Below are positions 17,443 through 27,800 of a stretch of DNA of 40,447 bases, piece by piece; the stretch's first letter is position 1; each line of letters starts with the position of its first letter. Location of the stretch: assembly GCA_018645405.1 (NCBI GenBank), contig JABGOQ010000110.1, positions 1-40,447 on the forward strand. The letters are read 5' to 3'. The stretch is from Anaerolineae bacterium (lineage in GTDB: Bacteria; Chloroflexota; Anaerolineae; Anaerolineales; Villigracilaceae). The notes under the pieces were generated by a model. The model was not told the DNA's origin, made no database searches, and saw only the letters and a program-made list of their open reading frames with translations. Both the position numbers and the translations under genes were made by a program.

Positions 17443-18279
17443 TTATTTACGCTTCTTGCCGCGACGACGTACAATATACTTATCTGATTCTTTGTTTCGG
17501 CGGGTTTTCTTGCCCAAAGTCTTTTTGCCCCAAGGGCTTTTCGGACTTGGCATACCAATGGGTTGGCGACCTTCACCACCACCATGAGGGTGGTCGTTGG
17601 GGTTCATTGCAGAACCGCGAACGGTCGGGCGGATGCCCATATGACGTTTGCGCCCAGCTTTACCTAATTTGATATTGCTGTGATCTACATTGCCAACTTG
17701 CCCAATTGTTGCGTAACAAACCTGTCGGATCAAACGCACTTCACCAGATGGCAAACGAATTTGAGCGTAATCGCCTTCTCTTGCCAATAACTGAGCTGAA
17801 GCACCTGCTGAACGCACCATTTGCGCACCCTTGCCTTCCTTCATCTCGATATTGTGAATCATTGTTCCAACCGGGATATTAGCAATCGGCAAACTGTTTC
17901 CAGCTTTGATTTCAGCTTCAGGACCAGACATCAAAGTATCATTCACCTTAACACCCAGAGGGGCAATAATATATCGTTTTGCGCCATCAGCATAAAAAAG
18001 CAATGCCAAACGAGCAGTTCGATTTGGATCGTACTCAATTGCCGCCACACGAGCGGGGACACCTATTTTATTGCGCTTGAAATCTACAATGCGGATAAAA
18101 CGACGAGCTCCACCACCACGATGGCGAACTGTCACACGACCATGAGCATTACGTCCACCGCTTTTACGCAAGGGAATAATCAAAGAACGCTCAGGAGTCT
18201 TTTTTGTGATCTCTTCAAACGTATACCCTGTCATACCACGCTGACCGGGTGTAGTTGGTTTATATTTTTTGACAGCCAT
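17443..18279 (-). CDS. rplB: 50S ribosomal protein L2
   Basis: Needed for subunit joining and peptidyl-transferase activity. The 23S-binding region has the usual [16 protein letters not shown] and [21 protein letters not shown]. The C-terminal segment [37 protein letters not shown] includes the conserved His near the catalytic centre. Length 278. It overlaps the rplW stop by 1 nt. Confidence 0.98.
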   Translation of the reverse strand: MAVKKYKPTTPGQRGMTGYTFEEITKKTPERSLIIPLRKSGGRNAHGRVTVRHRGGGARRFIRIVDFKRNKIGVPARVAAIEYDPNRTARLALLFYADGAKRYIIAPLGVKVNDTLMSGPEAEIKAGNSLPIANIPVGTMIHNIEMKEGKGAQMVRSAGASAQLLAREGDYAQIRLPSGEVRLIRQVCYATIGQVGNVDHSNIKLGKAGRKRHMGIRPTVRGSAMNPNDHPHGGGEGRQPIGMPSPKSPWGKKTLGKKTRRNKESDKYIVRRRGKKRK

Positions 18280-18581
18280 TACTGTACACCTTCAAAAATT
18301 TCGATCGAATTTCCTTCAGCCAAAGTAACAATCGCTTTTTTGATGCCAGCTTTGCGCACCATTAAGCGGCGGCTACGGGCACGAACGCTACGCTTCGCCG
18401 GGGTTTTCATCATATTTACCCGTTTCACGTCTACGTCAAAGATTGTTTCAATAGCTTCTTTCACCATCGCCTTTGTAGCATCATTACTAACTTCAAAAGT
18501 ATATTGATTCAACTGATTGAGTTGATAATTGCTCTTCTCAGTAACCACAGGGCGACGAAGGACATCATAAATACTAGTCAT
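18279..18581 (-). CDS. rplW: 50S ribosomal protein L23
   Basis: Exit-tunnel protein and docking site for trigger factor and [52 protein letters not shown] and [20 protein letters not shown] are the family motifs. The length of 100 is normal. It lies 9 nt after rplD. Confidence 0.98.
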   Translation of the reverse strand: MTSIYDVLRRPVVTEKSNYQLNQLNQYTFEVSNDATKAMVKEAIETIFDVDVKRVNMMKTPAKRSVRARSRRLMVRKAGIKKAIVTLAEGNSIEIFEGVQ

Positions 18582-18590
18582 CGCTCTCTC

Positions 18591-19220
18591 CTATCCTAAA
18601 TGCGCTTTTAGCGCGTCTAAAGTTTTCAATGAAACGACCAATTTATCAAACCCTAAAAGATCACGGATATTGATATAGCCAGCCAATAAAACTTTAGCAC
18701 TTGGAATGTTTTCAGAAGTGCGCATGGCAATGTCATAGCTTTGATCTTTCTCAGGAAGAAGGAGAAGCGCACTTGCATCGCCGACTAAATGCCCTAAAGC
18801 ATCTGCCATTAGGCGAGTTTTCGATTCGGTTAAAACAAGATCATCAACAACAATAACGCTGGCTTCTGATGCTTTAACGGAAAGGGCTGAACGCAAAGCT
18901 GCTTGACGCATCTTACGCGGCATCTTCTTTTCATAGCTACGAGGGCGTGGAGCGTGAACTCTACCACCGCCAACCCATTGAGGAGCACGGATAGTGCCTT
19001 GACGAGCACGACCGGTTCCTTTCTGAGCCCAAGGCTTGCGACCGCCTCCCGAGACTTCGCCTCGGCTTTTGGTTTTATGCGTACCCAAGCGCGCATTTGA
19101 CATCTGTCGCATATAGGCTTGGTGCATCAAATCTACATTAATTGGGGCTTCAAAAACTTCCGCAGGCAATTCTATTTTGCGAAGTTTTTTGCCCTCAATA
19201 TTCATAACATCTACTTTCAT
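18591..19220 (-). CDS. rplD: 50S ribosomal protein L4
   Basis: Its long loop lines the exit tunnel; in E. coli it also autoregulates the S10 operon. The loop SRGEVSGGGRKPWAQKGTGRARQGTIRAPQWVGGG is well conserved, as is MPRKMRQAALRSALS. The C-terminus is LVVSLKTLDALKAHLG. Length 209. Whether it represses this operon is not shown by the sequence. Confidence 0.98.
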   Translation of the reverse strand: MKVDVMNIEGKKLRKIELPAEVFEAPINVDLMHQAYMRQMSNARLGTHKTKSRGEVSGGGRKPWAQKGTGRARQGTIRAPQWVGGGRVHAPRPRSYEKKMPRKMRQAALRSALSVKASEASVIVVDDLVLTESKTRLMADALGHLVGDASALLLLPEKDQSYDIAMRTSENIPSAKVLLAGYINIRDLLGFDKLVVSLKTLDALKAHLG

Positions 19221-19244
19221 GATATTTGCTCCAATTACCCGCGC

Positions 19245-19874
19245 CTACTGCTTGCGCGCCCCTTTAATGATAACAATCCCGCCTTTTCCGCCGGGAACAG
19301 ATCCCATCACGCCGAGCAGGTTTCGCTCTGTATCAACAAGAACAACCTTAAGTCCCTGCGAAGTAACGCGAACATTTCCCATCTGACCGGGCATCTTCTT
19401 CCCTTTATGAACTCGGCCAGGCGTAGTGCCTGCGCCAACAGAACCAGGGGAACGCTGACGATCTGATTGACCGTGAGTCGCAGGTCCACCACCAAAGCCA
19501 TGGCGTTTCATACCACCTTGAAAACCTTTACCTTTGCTAGTGCCAGTAACATCAACACGTTCGCCAAGTTCAAAATTTTCAACAGTGACTTTCTCGCCAA
19601 CTTCAACTTCTGGGCTTTTTATACGAAATTCACGCAAAAAACGTAGGGGGGATAAATCATTTGCTTTGAGGTGTCCGCGTTGCCCGCCTGTTAATTTTTT
19701 CGGATGTACCTCGTTAAAGCCAAGTTGCACAGCTGAGTAGCCATCTTTTTCTGATGTACGCACGTGTGTTACATAACAAGGCCCAGCTTCGATAACAGTA
19801 ATCGGCAAAGCAACGCCGCTCTCATCAAAGATCTGGGTCATTCCAATCTTTTTTCCTATTAGCCCTTTCAACAT
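19245..19874 (-). CDS. rplC: 50S ribosomal protein L3
   Basis: Early-assembly protein whose finger reaches the peptidyl-transferase centre. [20 protein letters not shown] opens it; [39 protein letters not shown] and [14 protein letters not shown] are the typical extension. The frame runs six codons further upstream, but the ATG at 19872-19874 gives the usual N-terminus and has an AAGGAG SD close by. The spacer to rpsJ is unusually long (over 220 nt) and structured. Confidence 0.97.
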   Translation of the reverse strand: MLKGLIGKKIGMTQIFDESGVALPITVIEAGPCYVTHVRTSEKDGYSAVQLGFNEVHPKKLTGGQRGHLKANDLSPLRFLREFRIKSPEVEVGEKVTVENFELGERVDVTGTSKGKGFQGGMKRHGFGGGPATHGQSDRQRSPGSVGAGTTPGRVHKGKKMPGQMGNVRVTSQGLKVVLVDTERNLLGVMGSVPGGKGGIVIIKGARKQ

Positions 19875-19940
19875 TTCGTGTTTCTCCTTCAAAGAAATAA
19901 GTTGAGACTGCCAGCCGGGCTTGGCTACATCATCTCCTGA

Positions 19941-20010
19941 GTAGGACAGTTAGCTAATTGGTAGCAGAGCATTTTATTTTGGTCTGCTTTCAAAACAACT
20001 CTTGTCTTAC
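19941..20010. other. tRNA-like fold in the rpsJ-rplC spacer
   Basis: On the plus strand, GTAGGAC (19941-19947) and GTCTTAC (20004-20010) pair as a 7-bp acceptor-like stem closing a 70-nt element. Inside, GCTAATTGGTAGC resembles a tRNA D-arm, and AGCAGA/TCTGCT (19962-19967 and 19982-19987) form a 6-bp stem near the place of the anticodon arm. There is no acceptable T-arm, the loop is too long and the D-stem is short, so this is not a functional tRNA. It may be a degenerate tRNA or an mRNA structure read in the minus direction ahead of rplC. GTCTTAC is repeated immediately at 20012-20018. Confidence 0.35.
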
Positions 20011-20018
20011 CGTCTTAC

Positions 20019-20070
20019 ACACATCGGCTTTGCTAATCGTTATTTTTTTGATTAGCAAAGCCCGTTGTGT
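20019..20070 (-). other. Long hairpin in the rpsJ-rplC spacer
   Basis: A perfect 13-bp stem (arms 20026-20038 and 20050-20062, core GGCTTTGCTAATC) with an 11-nt T-rich loop is extended by ACACA/TGTGT (20019-20023 and 20066-20070) across a small internal loop. It is read within the rpsJ-rplC transcript. There is no U-tract after the stem in either direction, so it is not a standard rho-independent terminator. Possible roles are mRNA processing, attenuation or a regulatory leader. Confidence 0.7.
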
Positions 20071-20097
20071 TCATGCCTTATAGCAAATTACAAAAGA

Positions 20098-20406
20098 CTA
20101 AATTTTTATTTCAATATCCACGCCTGCGGGCAAATTAAGCCGCATCAGCATATCAATCGTTTTTGATTCCGGATCCAAAACGTCAATCAAACGATTATGC
20201 GTGCGGATCTCAAAATGTTCGTGCGAATCTTTATCAATGAATGTCGAACGACGTATTGTAAACCGTTCTTTCTTTGTTGGCAAGGGTACAGGACCAACAA
20301 CATGGGCACCACTTCGCTCAGCAGTATCGACAATCCGTTTTGCGGATTGGTCAAGAACGCGATGATCATAAGCCTTAAGGCGGATACGTATCTTTTGTTT
20401 AGCCAT
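20098..20406 (-). CDS. rpsJ: 30S ribosomal protein S10 (NusE)
   Basis: Head protein that also acts in transcription antitermination with Nus[71 protein letters not shown] and [11 protein letters not shown] are diagnostic. Length 102. It follows tuf by 16 nt, so the S10 block appears continuous with the str block rather than starting at its own promoter. Confidence 0.98.
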   Translation of the reverse strand: MAKQKIRIRLKAYDHRVLDQSAKRIVDTAERSGAHVVGPVPLPTKKERFTIRRSTFIDKDSHEHFEIRTHNRLIDVLDPESKTIDMLMRLNLPAGVDIEIKI

Positions 20407-20422
20407 AGTGAATTACCTATTC

Positions 20423-21628
20423 TTAGTCAAGTAACTTGGTGATAACGCCAGCGCCGACGGTCAGACCGCCTTCACGAATGGCGAATTTGGAGCCTTGCTC
20501 CAATGCAACGGGGACAATCAATTCAACGGTCAGGTTGACATTGTCGCCAGGCATGACCATCTCTACACCATCAGGAAGGGTGATGTCGCCAGTTACATCC
20601 ATTGTACGAATGTAGAACTGCGGGCGATAGCCATTGAAAAAGGCTTTATGACGACCACCTTCTTCTTTCTTCAATACATAAACTTCTGCAAGGAATTTCT
20701 TCTGCGGAGTAATTGAGCCAGGTTTGGCAATTACCATACCACGTTCTACCTGTTCTCGATCAATACCACGAACCAATAAACCAAGATTATCACCTGCGCG
20801 ACCTTCATCAAGAAGTTTGTGGAACATCTCTACACCAGTTACGGTGGTTTTGATATTCTCTTCACGAAGACCGATGAATTCGGCTGCGTCACCAACTTTG
20901 ACGATGCCACGATCCATACGACCGGTCACAACTGTGCCACGACCTTTGATCGAGAAGACATCTTCGACTGGCATCATGAAGGGTTTGTCAGTATCACGTT
21001 CCGGTTCAGGAATGTACTCATCAACCACGCGCATCAGTTCTTTGATGCTCTCATACTCAGGAGCATCAGGGTCTTCACTTGCGCTTTCCAGAGCTGCCAA
21101 AGCACTACCGCGTACAATCGGAATTGTGTCGCCGGGGAAGCCTTGATCGTCCAGAAGCTCGCGCAATTCCATCTCAACGAGTTCAAGAAGTTCTTCATCA
21201 TCCATCATGTCGGTTTTGTTCAAATAAACAACCAACGCGGGGACTTCAACCTGACGAGCCAAGAGGATATGCTCATGGGTTTGGGGCATCGCACCATCGG
21301 GGGCTGCGACTACTACGATCGCGCCATCAACTTGGGCGGCACCTGTGATCATGTTTTTGATATAGTCACGGTGACCGGGCATATCTACATGAGCGTAGTG
21401 ACGATTGTCTGTCTCGTACTCTACATGCGCGATATTGATTGTAATACCACGTTCACGTTCTTCAGGAGCGTTATCAATGGTATCAAAGGCACGGAAGGCA
21501 CCCTCTCCATTCGCCAACGCACAGTATTTTGTGATTGCAGCGGTCAATGTCGTTTTACCATGATCAATATGACCCATGGTACCAATATTTACGTGCGGTT
21601 TTGATCGATCAAACTTTTCCTTTGCCAT
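20423..21628 (-). CDS. tuf: Elongation factor Tu
   Basis: GTPase that delivers aminoacyl-tRNA to the ribosome. G motifs are GHIDHGKTT (G1, about 19-27), RGITI (G2), DMPGH (G3; many species have DCPGH) and NKTD (G4; often NKCD or NKVD). Domains 2 and 3 follow, with [16 protein letters not shown] and [29 protein letters not shown]. It has 401 residues. It follows fusA by 34 nt in the str order S12-S7-EFG-EFTu. Confidence 0.98.
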   Translation of the reverse strand: MAKEKFDRSKPHVNIGTMGHIDHGKTTLTAAITKYCALANGEGAFRAFDTIDNAPEERERGITINIAHVEYETDNRHYAHVDMPGHRDYIKNMITGAAQVDGAIVVVAAPDGAMPQTHEHILLARQVEVPALVVYLNKTDMMDDEELLELVEMELRELLDDQGFPGDTIPIVRGSALAALESASEDPDAPEYESIKELMRVVDEYIPEPERDTDKPFMMPVEDVFSIKGRGTVVTGRMDRGIVKVGDAAEFIGLREENIKTTVTGVEMFHKLLDEGRAGDNLGLLVRGIDREQVERGMVIAKPGSITPQKKFLAEVYVLKKEEGGRHKAFFNGYRPQFYIRTMDVTGDITLPDGVEMVMPGDNVNLTVELIVPVALEQGSKFAIREGGLTVGAGVITKLLD

Positions 21629-21662
21629 ATCTTTCTCCTTATGAAAAAGACTAATCCAATAA

Positions 21663-23732
21663 TTACTTCAATATTTCTTCCATTACTTTAGCCGAAACTG
21701 GCGCGTAATGGTCAAATTCCATCGAGAAAACGCCACGCCCTTTGGTGCCGGAACGCAAATCAGTTGCATATCCGAACATTTCTCCCAAAGGAACCATAGC
21801 ACGTACAGCTTGCGCATTACCAGGGCGTATTTCCATGCCCCCGATATTGCCACGACGGCTATTTAATTGCCCCATAACATCTCCAAGATATTCTTCAGGG
21901 ACAACAACTTCTACTTTCATCATCGGCTCTAGTAAAACAGGGCTACCTTTACGAATACCTTCTCGGAAAGCCATAGAGCCAGCAGTCTTGAATGCCATTT
22001 CACTTGAATCAACTTCATGGAATGATCCATCAGTTAAGGTCACCTTTACATCAGTTACGGGATACCCAGCTAAAACGCCGCTATCAGCCGCACCTAAGAC
22101 ACCCTTTTTCACAGCAGGGATATATTCCTTAGGAATAGAGCCACCGTAAATCTCATCTTCAAACTCAATACCACTCCCCCGTTTGCCAGGTTCCATCTTC
22201 AAAATAACATGGGCATATTGACCATGGCCACCGCTTTGTTTAACATGACGGTAATTTATTTTTTCAACAGTGCGAGTAATCGATTCGTGATAAGCAACTC
22301 GTGGGCGACCAATATTCGCTTGCACTTTAAACTCGCGCAACATACGGTTGACAAGCACATCAAGATGCAACTCGCCCATCCCCGAAATAATCGTTTGCCC
22401 TGTATCCTCATCTTTACGAACACGGAATGTCGGATCTTCTTCAGAGAGCTTATGCAAAGCTTTTCCCATTTTCTCTTGATCGGCTTGTGTTTTCGGCTCG
22501 ATTGCCACAGAAATCACAGGGTCAGGAAAAGTGATATTTTCAAGTACAATTTTTTTATTATCGCACAGCGTATCGCCCGTAAACGTACCTTTCAAACCCA
22601 AAACGGCGGCAATATCACCTGCACGCACTTCGGTTACATCTTCACGGCGGTCTGCATACATACGAATCAAACGCCCAATACGTTCTCGTTTATCTTTTGT
22701 CGTATTCGTCAGCGATTGCCCTTGTTTCAGCACCCCAGAATACACACGGAAGTACGCTAAGCGTCCAACGTAGGGGTCAGTAACAATTTTAAAGATCAAT
22801 GCACTCAATGGCGCATCATCTTCAGCTGGCAAAGAGATAATCTCAGTCTCATCGTCAGGGGAAACACCCTCAACAGGCGGAATTTCAGCAGGAGAGGGCA
22901 AATAATCAATAATTGCATCCAGAAGTGGTTGAACGCCTTTATTTTTCAAGGCTGTACCACAAAATGCAGGGGTCGCTATATTAGCAATAACTGCTTTGCG
23001 TATAGCGGCTTTCAATTCTGGGACACTAATCTCCTCACCTTCAAGATACTTCACGGTGAGGTCGTCATCCAATTCTGCTACTCTTTCGATAAGAGCTTCG
23101 CGCGCGGCTTCAACTTGCTCACGCATCTCAGACGGAATCTCAATGACATCTGGTTTTGCCCCCAACTGATCATCGAAAACGGTTGCCTTCATTTCTATAA
23201 GATCAACGACGCCTCTAAAGTCCGCTTCGCTACCGATTGGCATCTGCAAAGGGATAGGGTTAGCCCCCAAACGACGTTTCACCATATCGAGCGTGCGATC
23301 AAAATCAGCACCAACTCGATCCATCTTATTAATAAAGCAAAGTCGCGGCACTCCATAACGATCCGCTTGCCGCCACACTGTTTCACTTTGTGGTTCTACT
23401 CCCTGCACAGCGTCAAAAATAATTACGCCGCCATCAAGAACACGCAAAGAGCGTTGTACTTCTGCCGTAAAGTCAATATGTCCAGGGGTATCAATGATAT
23501 TGATCTGATAGCCTTTCCACTCTGCGGAAACGGCTGCCGAAACAATTGTAATACCCCGCTCTCGCTCTTGATCCATCCAATCGGTGACGGTTGTCCCATC
23601 ATCTACAGAACCAATGCGATGTGTTTTGCCTGTATAAAACAGAATTCTTTCTGTTACTGTTGTTTTACCAGCATCAATATGGGCAATTACACCGATATTA
23701 CGATACTGCTCCAGAGGATAAGCGCGTGCCAT
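21663..23732 (-). CDS. fusA: Elongation factor G
   Basis: GTPase that drives tRNA-mRNA translocation and ribosome recycling. G motifs are [20 protein letters not shown] (G1), QERERGITI (G2), DTPGHIDF (G3) and NKMDRVG (G4). Domains III-V follow, including [30 protein letters not shown] and the C-terminal [15 protein letters not shown]. Length 689, typical of a single-copy translational EF-G. It follows rpsG by 23 nt. Confidence 0.98.
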   Translation of the reverse strand: MARAYPLEQYRNIGVIAHIDAGKTTVTERILFYTGKTHRIGSVDDGTTVTDWMDQERERGITIVSAAVSAEWKGYQINIIDTPGHIDFTAEVQRSLRVLDGGVIIFDAVQGVEPQSETVWRQADRYGVPRLCFINKMDRVGADFDRTLDMVKRRLGANPIPLQMPIGSEADFRGVVDLIEMKATVFDDQLGAKPDVIEIPSEMREQVEAAREALIERVAELDDDLTVKYLEGEEISVPELKAAIRKAVIANIATPAFCGTALKNKGVQPLLDAIIDYLPSPAEIPPVEGVSPDDETEIISLPAEDDAPLSALIFKIVTDPYVGRLAYFRVYSGVLKQGQSLTNTTKDKRERIGRLIRMYADRREDVTEVRAGDIAAVLGLKGTFTGDTLCDNKKIVLENITFPDPVISVAIEPKTQADQEKMGKALHKLSEEDPTFRVRKDEDTGQTIISGMGELHLDVLVNRMLREFKVQANIGRPRVAYHESITRTVEKINYRHVKQSGGHGQYAHVILKMEPGKRGSGIEFEDEIYGGSIPKEYIPAVKKGVLGAADSGVLAGYPVTDVKVTLTDGSFHEVDSSEMAFKTAGSMAFREGIRKGSPVLLEPMMKVEVVVPEEYLGDVMGQLNSRRGNIGGMEIRPGNAQAVRAMVPLGEMFGYATDLRSGTKGRGVFSMEFDHYAPVSAKVMEEILK

Positions 23733-23755
23733 CTTTTATATCTACTCTCTTATTC

Positions 23756-24223
23756 TTAGCGACTGTAATGAGAGAAAGCACGATTTGCTTCTGCCATTTT
23801 ATGGGTTTCATCACGCTTACGTATAGCTGCCCCAGTCTCGTTATAGGCATCTAATAGCTCAGCTGCAAAATTCTCAGGGAAAGCTTTGCCTTTGCGTGAA
23901 CGTGTGGCACCTAATAACCAACGAATCGCCAAAGCAAGGCGACGTTCGGGAGTTACTTCCATTGGCACCTGGTAGGTTGCACCACCTACGCGGCGGGGAC
24001 GTACTTCAACACGCGGAGAAACTTTGGTAAGCGCGCCTTCAAAAACCTCAAGAGGGTCTTTTCCCGAACGCTCGCCAAGAAGATCCATTGTGTCATAAAC
24101 AAGTTTAATTGCAGTGCTTTTCTTACCACGTTTCAAAACATGATGAATCACCGTTTGCACGCGTAAAGAGTTATAGCGCAAATCGGGGGAAATTTTTCGT
24201 CGTTCAGCTTTTGATCGTCGCAT
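23756..24223 (-). CDS. rpsG: 30S ribosomal protein S7
   Basis: 16S rRNA 3'-domain assembly initiator lining the mRNA exit channel. MRRSKAERRKISPDLRYNSLRVQTVIHHVLKRGKKSTA, PLEVFEGALTKVSPRVEVRPRRVGGATYQVPMEV and ANRAFSHYSR are typical. The length of 155 matches the family. It starts 25 nt after the rpsL stop. Confidence 0.98.
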   Translation of the reverse strand: MRRSKAERRKISPDLRYNSLRVQTVIHHVLKRGKKSTAIKLVYDTMDLLGERSGKDPLEVFEGALTKVSPRVEVRPRRVGGATYQVPMEVTPERRLALAIRWLLGATRSRKGKAFPENFAAELLDAYNETGAAIRKRDETHKMAEANRAFSHYSR

Positions 24224-24248
24224 GACAATACTCCATTACTTAGTAATA

Positions 24249-24665
24249 TTACTTTGGTCGCTTAGAACCGTATTTCGAGCGACCCTGCTTACGATCGCCA
24301 ACACCTGTCGTATCCAGTGAGCCGCGCACAATATGATAGCGGACACCAGGCAAATCTTTTACTCTACCGCCGCGCACCAAAACAACCGAGTGCTCCTGCA
24401 ATTGATGCCCCTCACCAGGAATATAAGCGGTCACTTCAAGACCATTCGTCAAACGAACACGAGCAATCTTACGCAAAGCAGAGTTCGGTTTCTTTGGTGT
24501 CATTGTTCGAACGACAGTGCAAACACCACGCTTTTGGGGCGCGCCTTTCGACTGTCTAATTCGACGTTGTTTTTCTGAGTTATAAGTATATAGCAAAGCC
24601 GGGGCTGTGCTTTTCGCTTTCTTACTACTACGGCCCTTACGGACCAGTTGGTTAATTGTGGGCAC
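24249..24665 (-). CDS. rpsL: 30S ribosomal protein S12
   Basis: Decoding-centre protein. The start is GTG at 24663-24665 ([15 protein letters not shown] follows), with GGAGG 5 nt upstream; the longer frame to 24749 runs through a leader hairpin and is not used. [23 protein letters not shown] and the [31 protein letters not shown] loop are conserved. The Lys residues whose change gives streptomycin resistance appear to be wild type. The protein has 138 residues. Confidence 0.97.
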   Translation of the reverse strand: MPTINQLVRKGRSSKKAKSTAPALLYTYNSEKQRRIRQSKGAPQKRGVCTVVRTMTPKKPNSALRKIARVRLTNGLEVTAYIPGEGHQLQEHSVVLVRGGRVKDLPGVRYHIVRGSLDTTGVGDRKQGRSKYGSKRPK

Positions 24666-24716
24666 GTTCGCCTCCAAACAAAATATATCTAATTCAAAAA
24701 AGCCATTTTGCCAGCA

Positions 24717-24750
24717 AATGAGACCATCAAAATATACTGATGGTCTCATT
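24717..24750 (-). promoter_or_regulatory. Hairpin in the rpsL leader
   Basis: Perfect 13-bp stem (arms 24717-24729 and 24738-24750; core GAGACCATCA) with an 8-nt loop, inside the predicted 5' leader of the str transcript, ending 51 nt before the rpsL start. A smaller stem GCGGA/TCCGC lies just upstream in the leader. The T-content after the stem is low, so an attenuator or protein-binding leader is more likely than a simple terminator of rpoB. Confidence 0.55.
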
Positions 24751-24798
24751 CTTCTATCAGCGGACGTATATCCGCGTCATTTCAGGCAACGAAAAAAG

Positions 24799-24827
24799 AT
24801 TTTATCACGCACTGTCAGTGCCGTCAA
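24799..24827 (-). promoter_or_regulatory. Sigma70-like promoter of rpsL-rpsG-fusA-tuf with palindromic spacer
   Basis: TTGACG (24822-24827), a 17-nt spacer and TAAAAT (24799-24804) on the minus strand lie just after the rpoB stop. The spacer contains the perfect inverted repeat GCACTG-A-CAGTGC (24809-24821), an operator-like position that could block RNA polymerase if bound. The predicted leader is about 125 nt and holds two hairpins. Confidence 0.75.
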
Positions 24828-24842
24828 GATATTTTTTCGGTT

Positions 24843-27800
24843 TTATTGTCCAAATGATTTACCAATAGACATCAGCCCCGTTCCTAATACAGGGGGGCGT
24901 GCTTTTGCAGCATCCTTCCCGAATTTGACAATATCGCCTGTTTCGTCAATCGCTTCAACTGCCAAACCAAGGCTTTGCAATTCCTTCACCAAAACACGGA
25001 AGGACGCGGGTAAACCTGGGGCTTCCATTGGCTCCCCTTTGACAATCGCTTCATAGGCATTCACACGTCCAAGAACATCATCTGATTTCACTGTCAACAT
25101 TTCTTGCAAAATATTAGCAGCACCGTAGGCTTCCAATGCCCAAACTTCCATCTCGCCGAATCGCTGGCCACCGAATTGCGCCTTACCGCCCAAGGGTTGC
25201 TGCGTAACAAGGCTGTATGGTCCTGTTGAGCGGGCGTGGACTTTATCTTCGACCAAATGGTGTAACTTAAGAATGGTCATTACACCAACAGTAACGGGCT
25301 GATCATATCGCTTCCCTGTTTTTCCATCGCGAAGAACTTGCTTACCCAAGGTTGGAATTGGAATTCCTGTTTTATGCATAACTTCTTGCGCCTTCTTGGC
25401 AAGATTGGCATCAGAAATCTTTCTGGTATAACCTTCTGACTCTAACCATAACCGCTGACATGCATTAATTGCATTCTCATCACGTTCAGTTGTTCTGTGG
25501 AAATCTTCAACACCCTCTGGGCGGAAAATTGTTTCGGGATCATAATCGCGATCACGTAACCATTCATTAGCAGTTGCGTTTCGAGCATGGGTTTTGTCTG
25601 TTGCAATTTTGAAAATATCATAATCCCGTTCACCGAGCCACCCTTCAAGATATAGGCGACGCACTTCGTCATCATCCTCAATCACTTCGGGATCATATTC
25701 ATGCTCATTGAGCCAAGACCACGCTGTTTCAGCCGTTTCCTTCCATGCTTGATCAACAAGCCATGCACGGGCAAGATCGGCTTCAATTTCAGCTTCGGTA
25801 GCACCATCAAAAACTGGAACAACTGCTCGGTAGCCCATCCGTTTCGCTGCCCACCCCATGTGGACTTCAAGAACTTGCCCGATATTCATACGTGCAGGGA
25901 CACCAAGTGGGTTCAGGATAATATCAACTGGTGTACCATCTTCAAGGAAAGGCATATCTTCAACAGGAACTATGCGTGAGACCACACCCTTGTTTCCATG
26001 ACGCCCAGCCATTTTATCTCCGGTAGTGATTTTGCGCCGTTGCGCAACAGAGACACGTACCATCGTTTCCACACCAGCCTTAAGGTCGGAGTTTTCGGCA
26101 CGAGTAAAGACTTTTACATCTACAACTTTACCACGAGCACCATGCGGCATCCGTAGAGAGGTATCCTTTACATCTCGTGATTTCTCACCAAAAATAGCAC
26201 GAAGTAGGCGTTCTTCAGGAGTAAGTTCTTTCTCTCCCTTTGGCGTAATCTTCCCAACCAAAATATCATTGGGTTCAACTTCTGCACCAATACGGATGAT
26301 ACCATTTTCGTCAAGATCTTTAAGGGCTTCCTCACCAACATTAGGGATATCACGCGTAATTTCTTCTGCGCCCAATTTCGTGTCGCGAGCTTCAACTTCA
26401 TGCTTTTCAACATGAACAGATGTAAAGCGATCATCTTGCACCATGCGTTCGGAGACGAGGATTGCATCTTCAAAGTTGCCACCCTCCCATGAAAGGAATG
26501 CTACAACCGCATTTTGGCCAAGAGCCAACTCGCCGGCATCTGTAGAAGACGAATCAGCAATAATATTACCCTTTTCTACAATTTGCCCTTTGATCACAGA
26601 AGGTCGTTGATCAACACATGTGCTCTGATTAGAGCGTTGGTACTTCTGCATTGGATACTTATGCACTTCACCATTTTTTTCACGAATAACTATCTGATTG
26701 CCTGTTACCGAGGTAACTTCACCATCCCGTTCAGCAATAATAACCTGACCAGAGTCAAAAGCAGCACTATATTCCATACCAGTTGATACTAAGGGAATCT
26801 CTGGGCGCAATAATGGAACAGCTTGCGCCATCATATTTGATCCCATCAAAGCCCGGTTTGCATCATCATGCTCAAGGAAGGGGATTAACGCCGCACTGAT
26901 ACCAACAATTTGGTGCGGTGCCACATCCATATAATCTACTTTCTCAGGCGATGCGAACAAGAAGCCAGAGTGGTCACGGGAGGAAATGCGCGGGCGAACA
27001 AATTCATTCTGCAAATCCAAAGGCGCGTTTGCCTGCCCGATAATATATTTATCTTCTTCATTTGCTGAAAGGTACTCAATCTGCTCTGAAGAAACGAAGG
27101 GAATGATTGAAATATCCTTTTTCAGTTTCTTGATTTTTTTGAGCATATCAGCGGTAATTCGCTCACCATCTTTAAAAATCACAGTATCTTTACTGTCCAA
27201 CAAATCACCGCGAAGACCATGCCCTTCAAGAGCCGGATCGTCACTGGCAAGAGTTTTAATTATCTTACGGTAAGGGGTTTCAATAAAACCATATTCATTG
27301 ACGCGGGCAAAAGATGCCAAGCGACCGATCAAACCAATATTCGGACCTTCTGGGGTCTCAATTGGGCAAATTCGTCCATAATGCGAATGATGAACATCAC
27401 GAACATCAAAGCCAGCTCTTTCTCGACGCAGACCGCCAGGTCCTAACGCAGAGAGCGTACGTTTATGGCGAAGCTCTGAAAGCGGATTGGTCTGATCCAT
27501 AAACTGGGATAACTGACTTGAGCCAAAGAACTCACGCAATGAAGCCACAACTGGGCGGATATTAACTAAAGATGTTGGTGAAAGCTGATCCTGATCACGA
27601 ATGGACATGCGCTCTTTAATCACGCGTTCCATGCGACGTAAACCAATTCTCAGTTTATTTTGGATCAACTCGCCCACCGTCTTTATACGGCGATTACCCA
27701 AGTGATCGATATCATCTTTTTTCTCAATCCCATTACTGATCAAAATCATTCTACGCACCAAACGGACAAAATCCATTTTGGTAATATTGCGATGTGAGAT

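Noticed and set aside
17821-18507. 228-codon plus-strand frame opposite rplB and rplW
   Set aside because: Overlaps two essential, well-conserved genes on the other strand and shows no family motif.
19941-20010. Functional tRNA gene on the plus strand
   Set aside because: The acceptor-like stem is good, but there is no T-arm with GTTC-type loop, the D-stem has about three pairs and the anticodon loop is too long. Kept only as a tRNA-like element.
20026-20062. Rho-independent terminator after rpsJ
   Set aside because: The stem is strong but no U-tract follows in either direction, and termination here would cut off the whole S10 block.
20819-21604. 261-codon plus-strand frame opposite tuf
   Set aside because: Shadow of the tuf coding sequence; composition and lack of any recognisable motif argue against a real protein.
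22209-23759. Long plus-strand open frames opposite fusA (22209-22760 and 22929-23759)
   Set aside because: They are antisense to a highly conserved gene, have no SD, and their products look like random Cys/Phe/His-rich sequence.
24249-24749. rpsL start at 24749
   Set aside because: The added 28 residues are unlike S12 and are encoded by the leader hairpin; the GTG at 24663-24665 has GGAGG in place and gives the universal PTINQL start.
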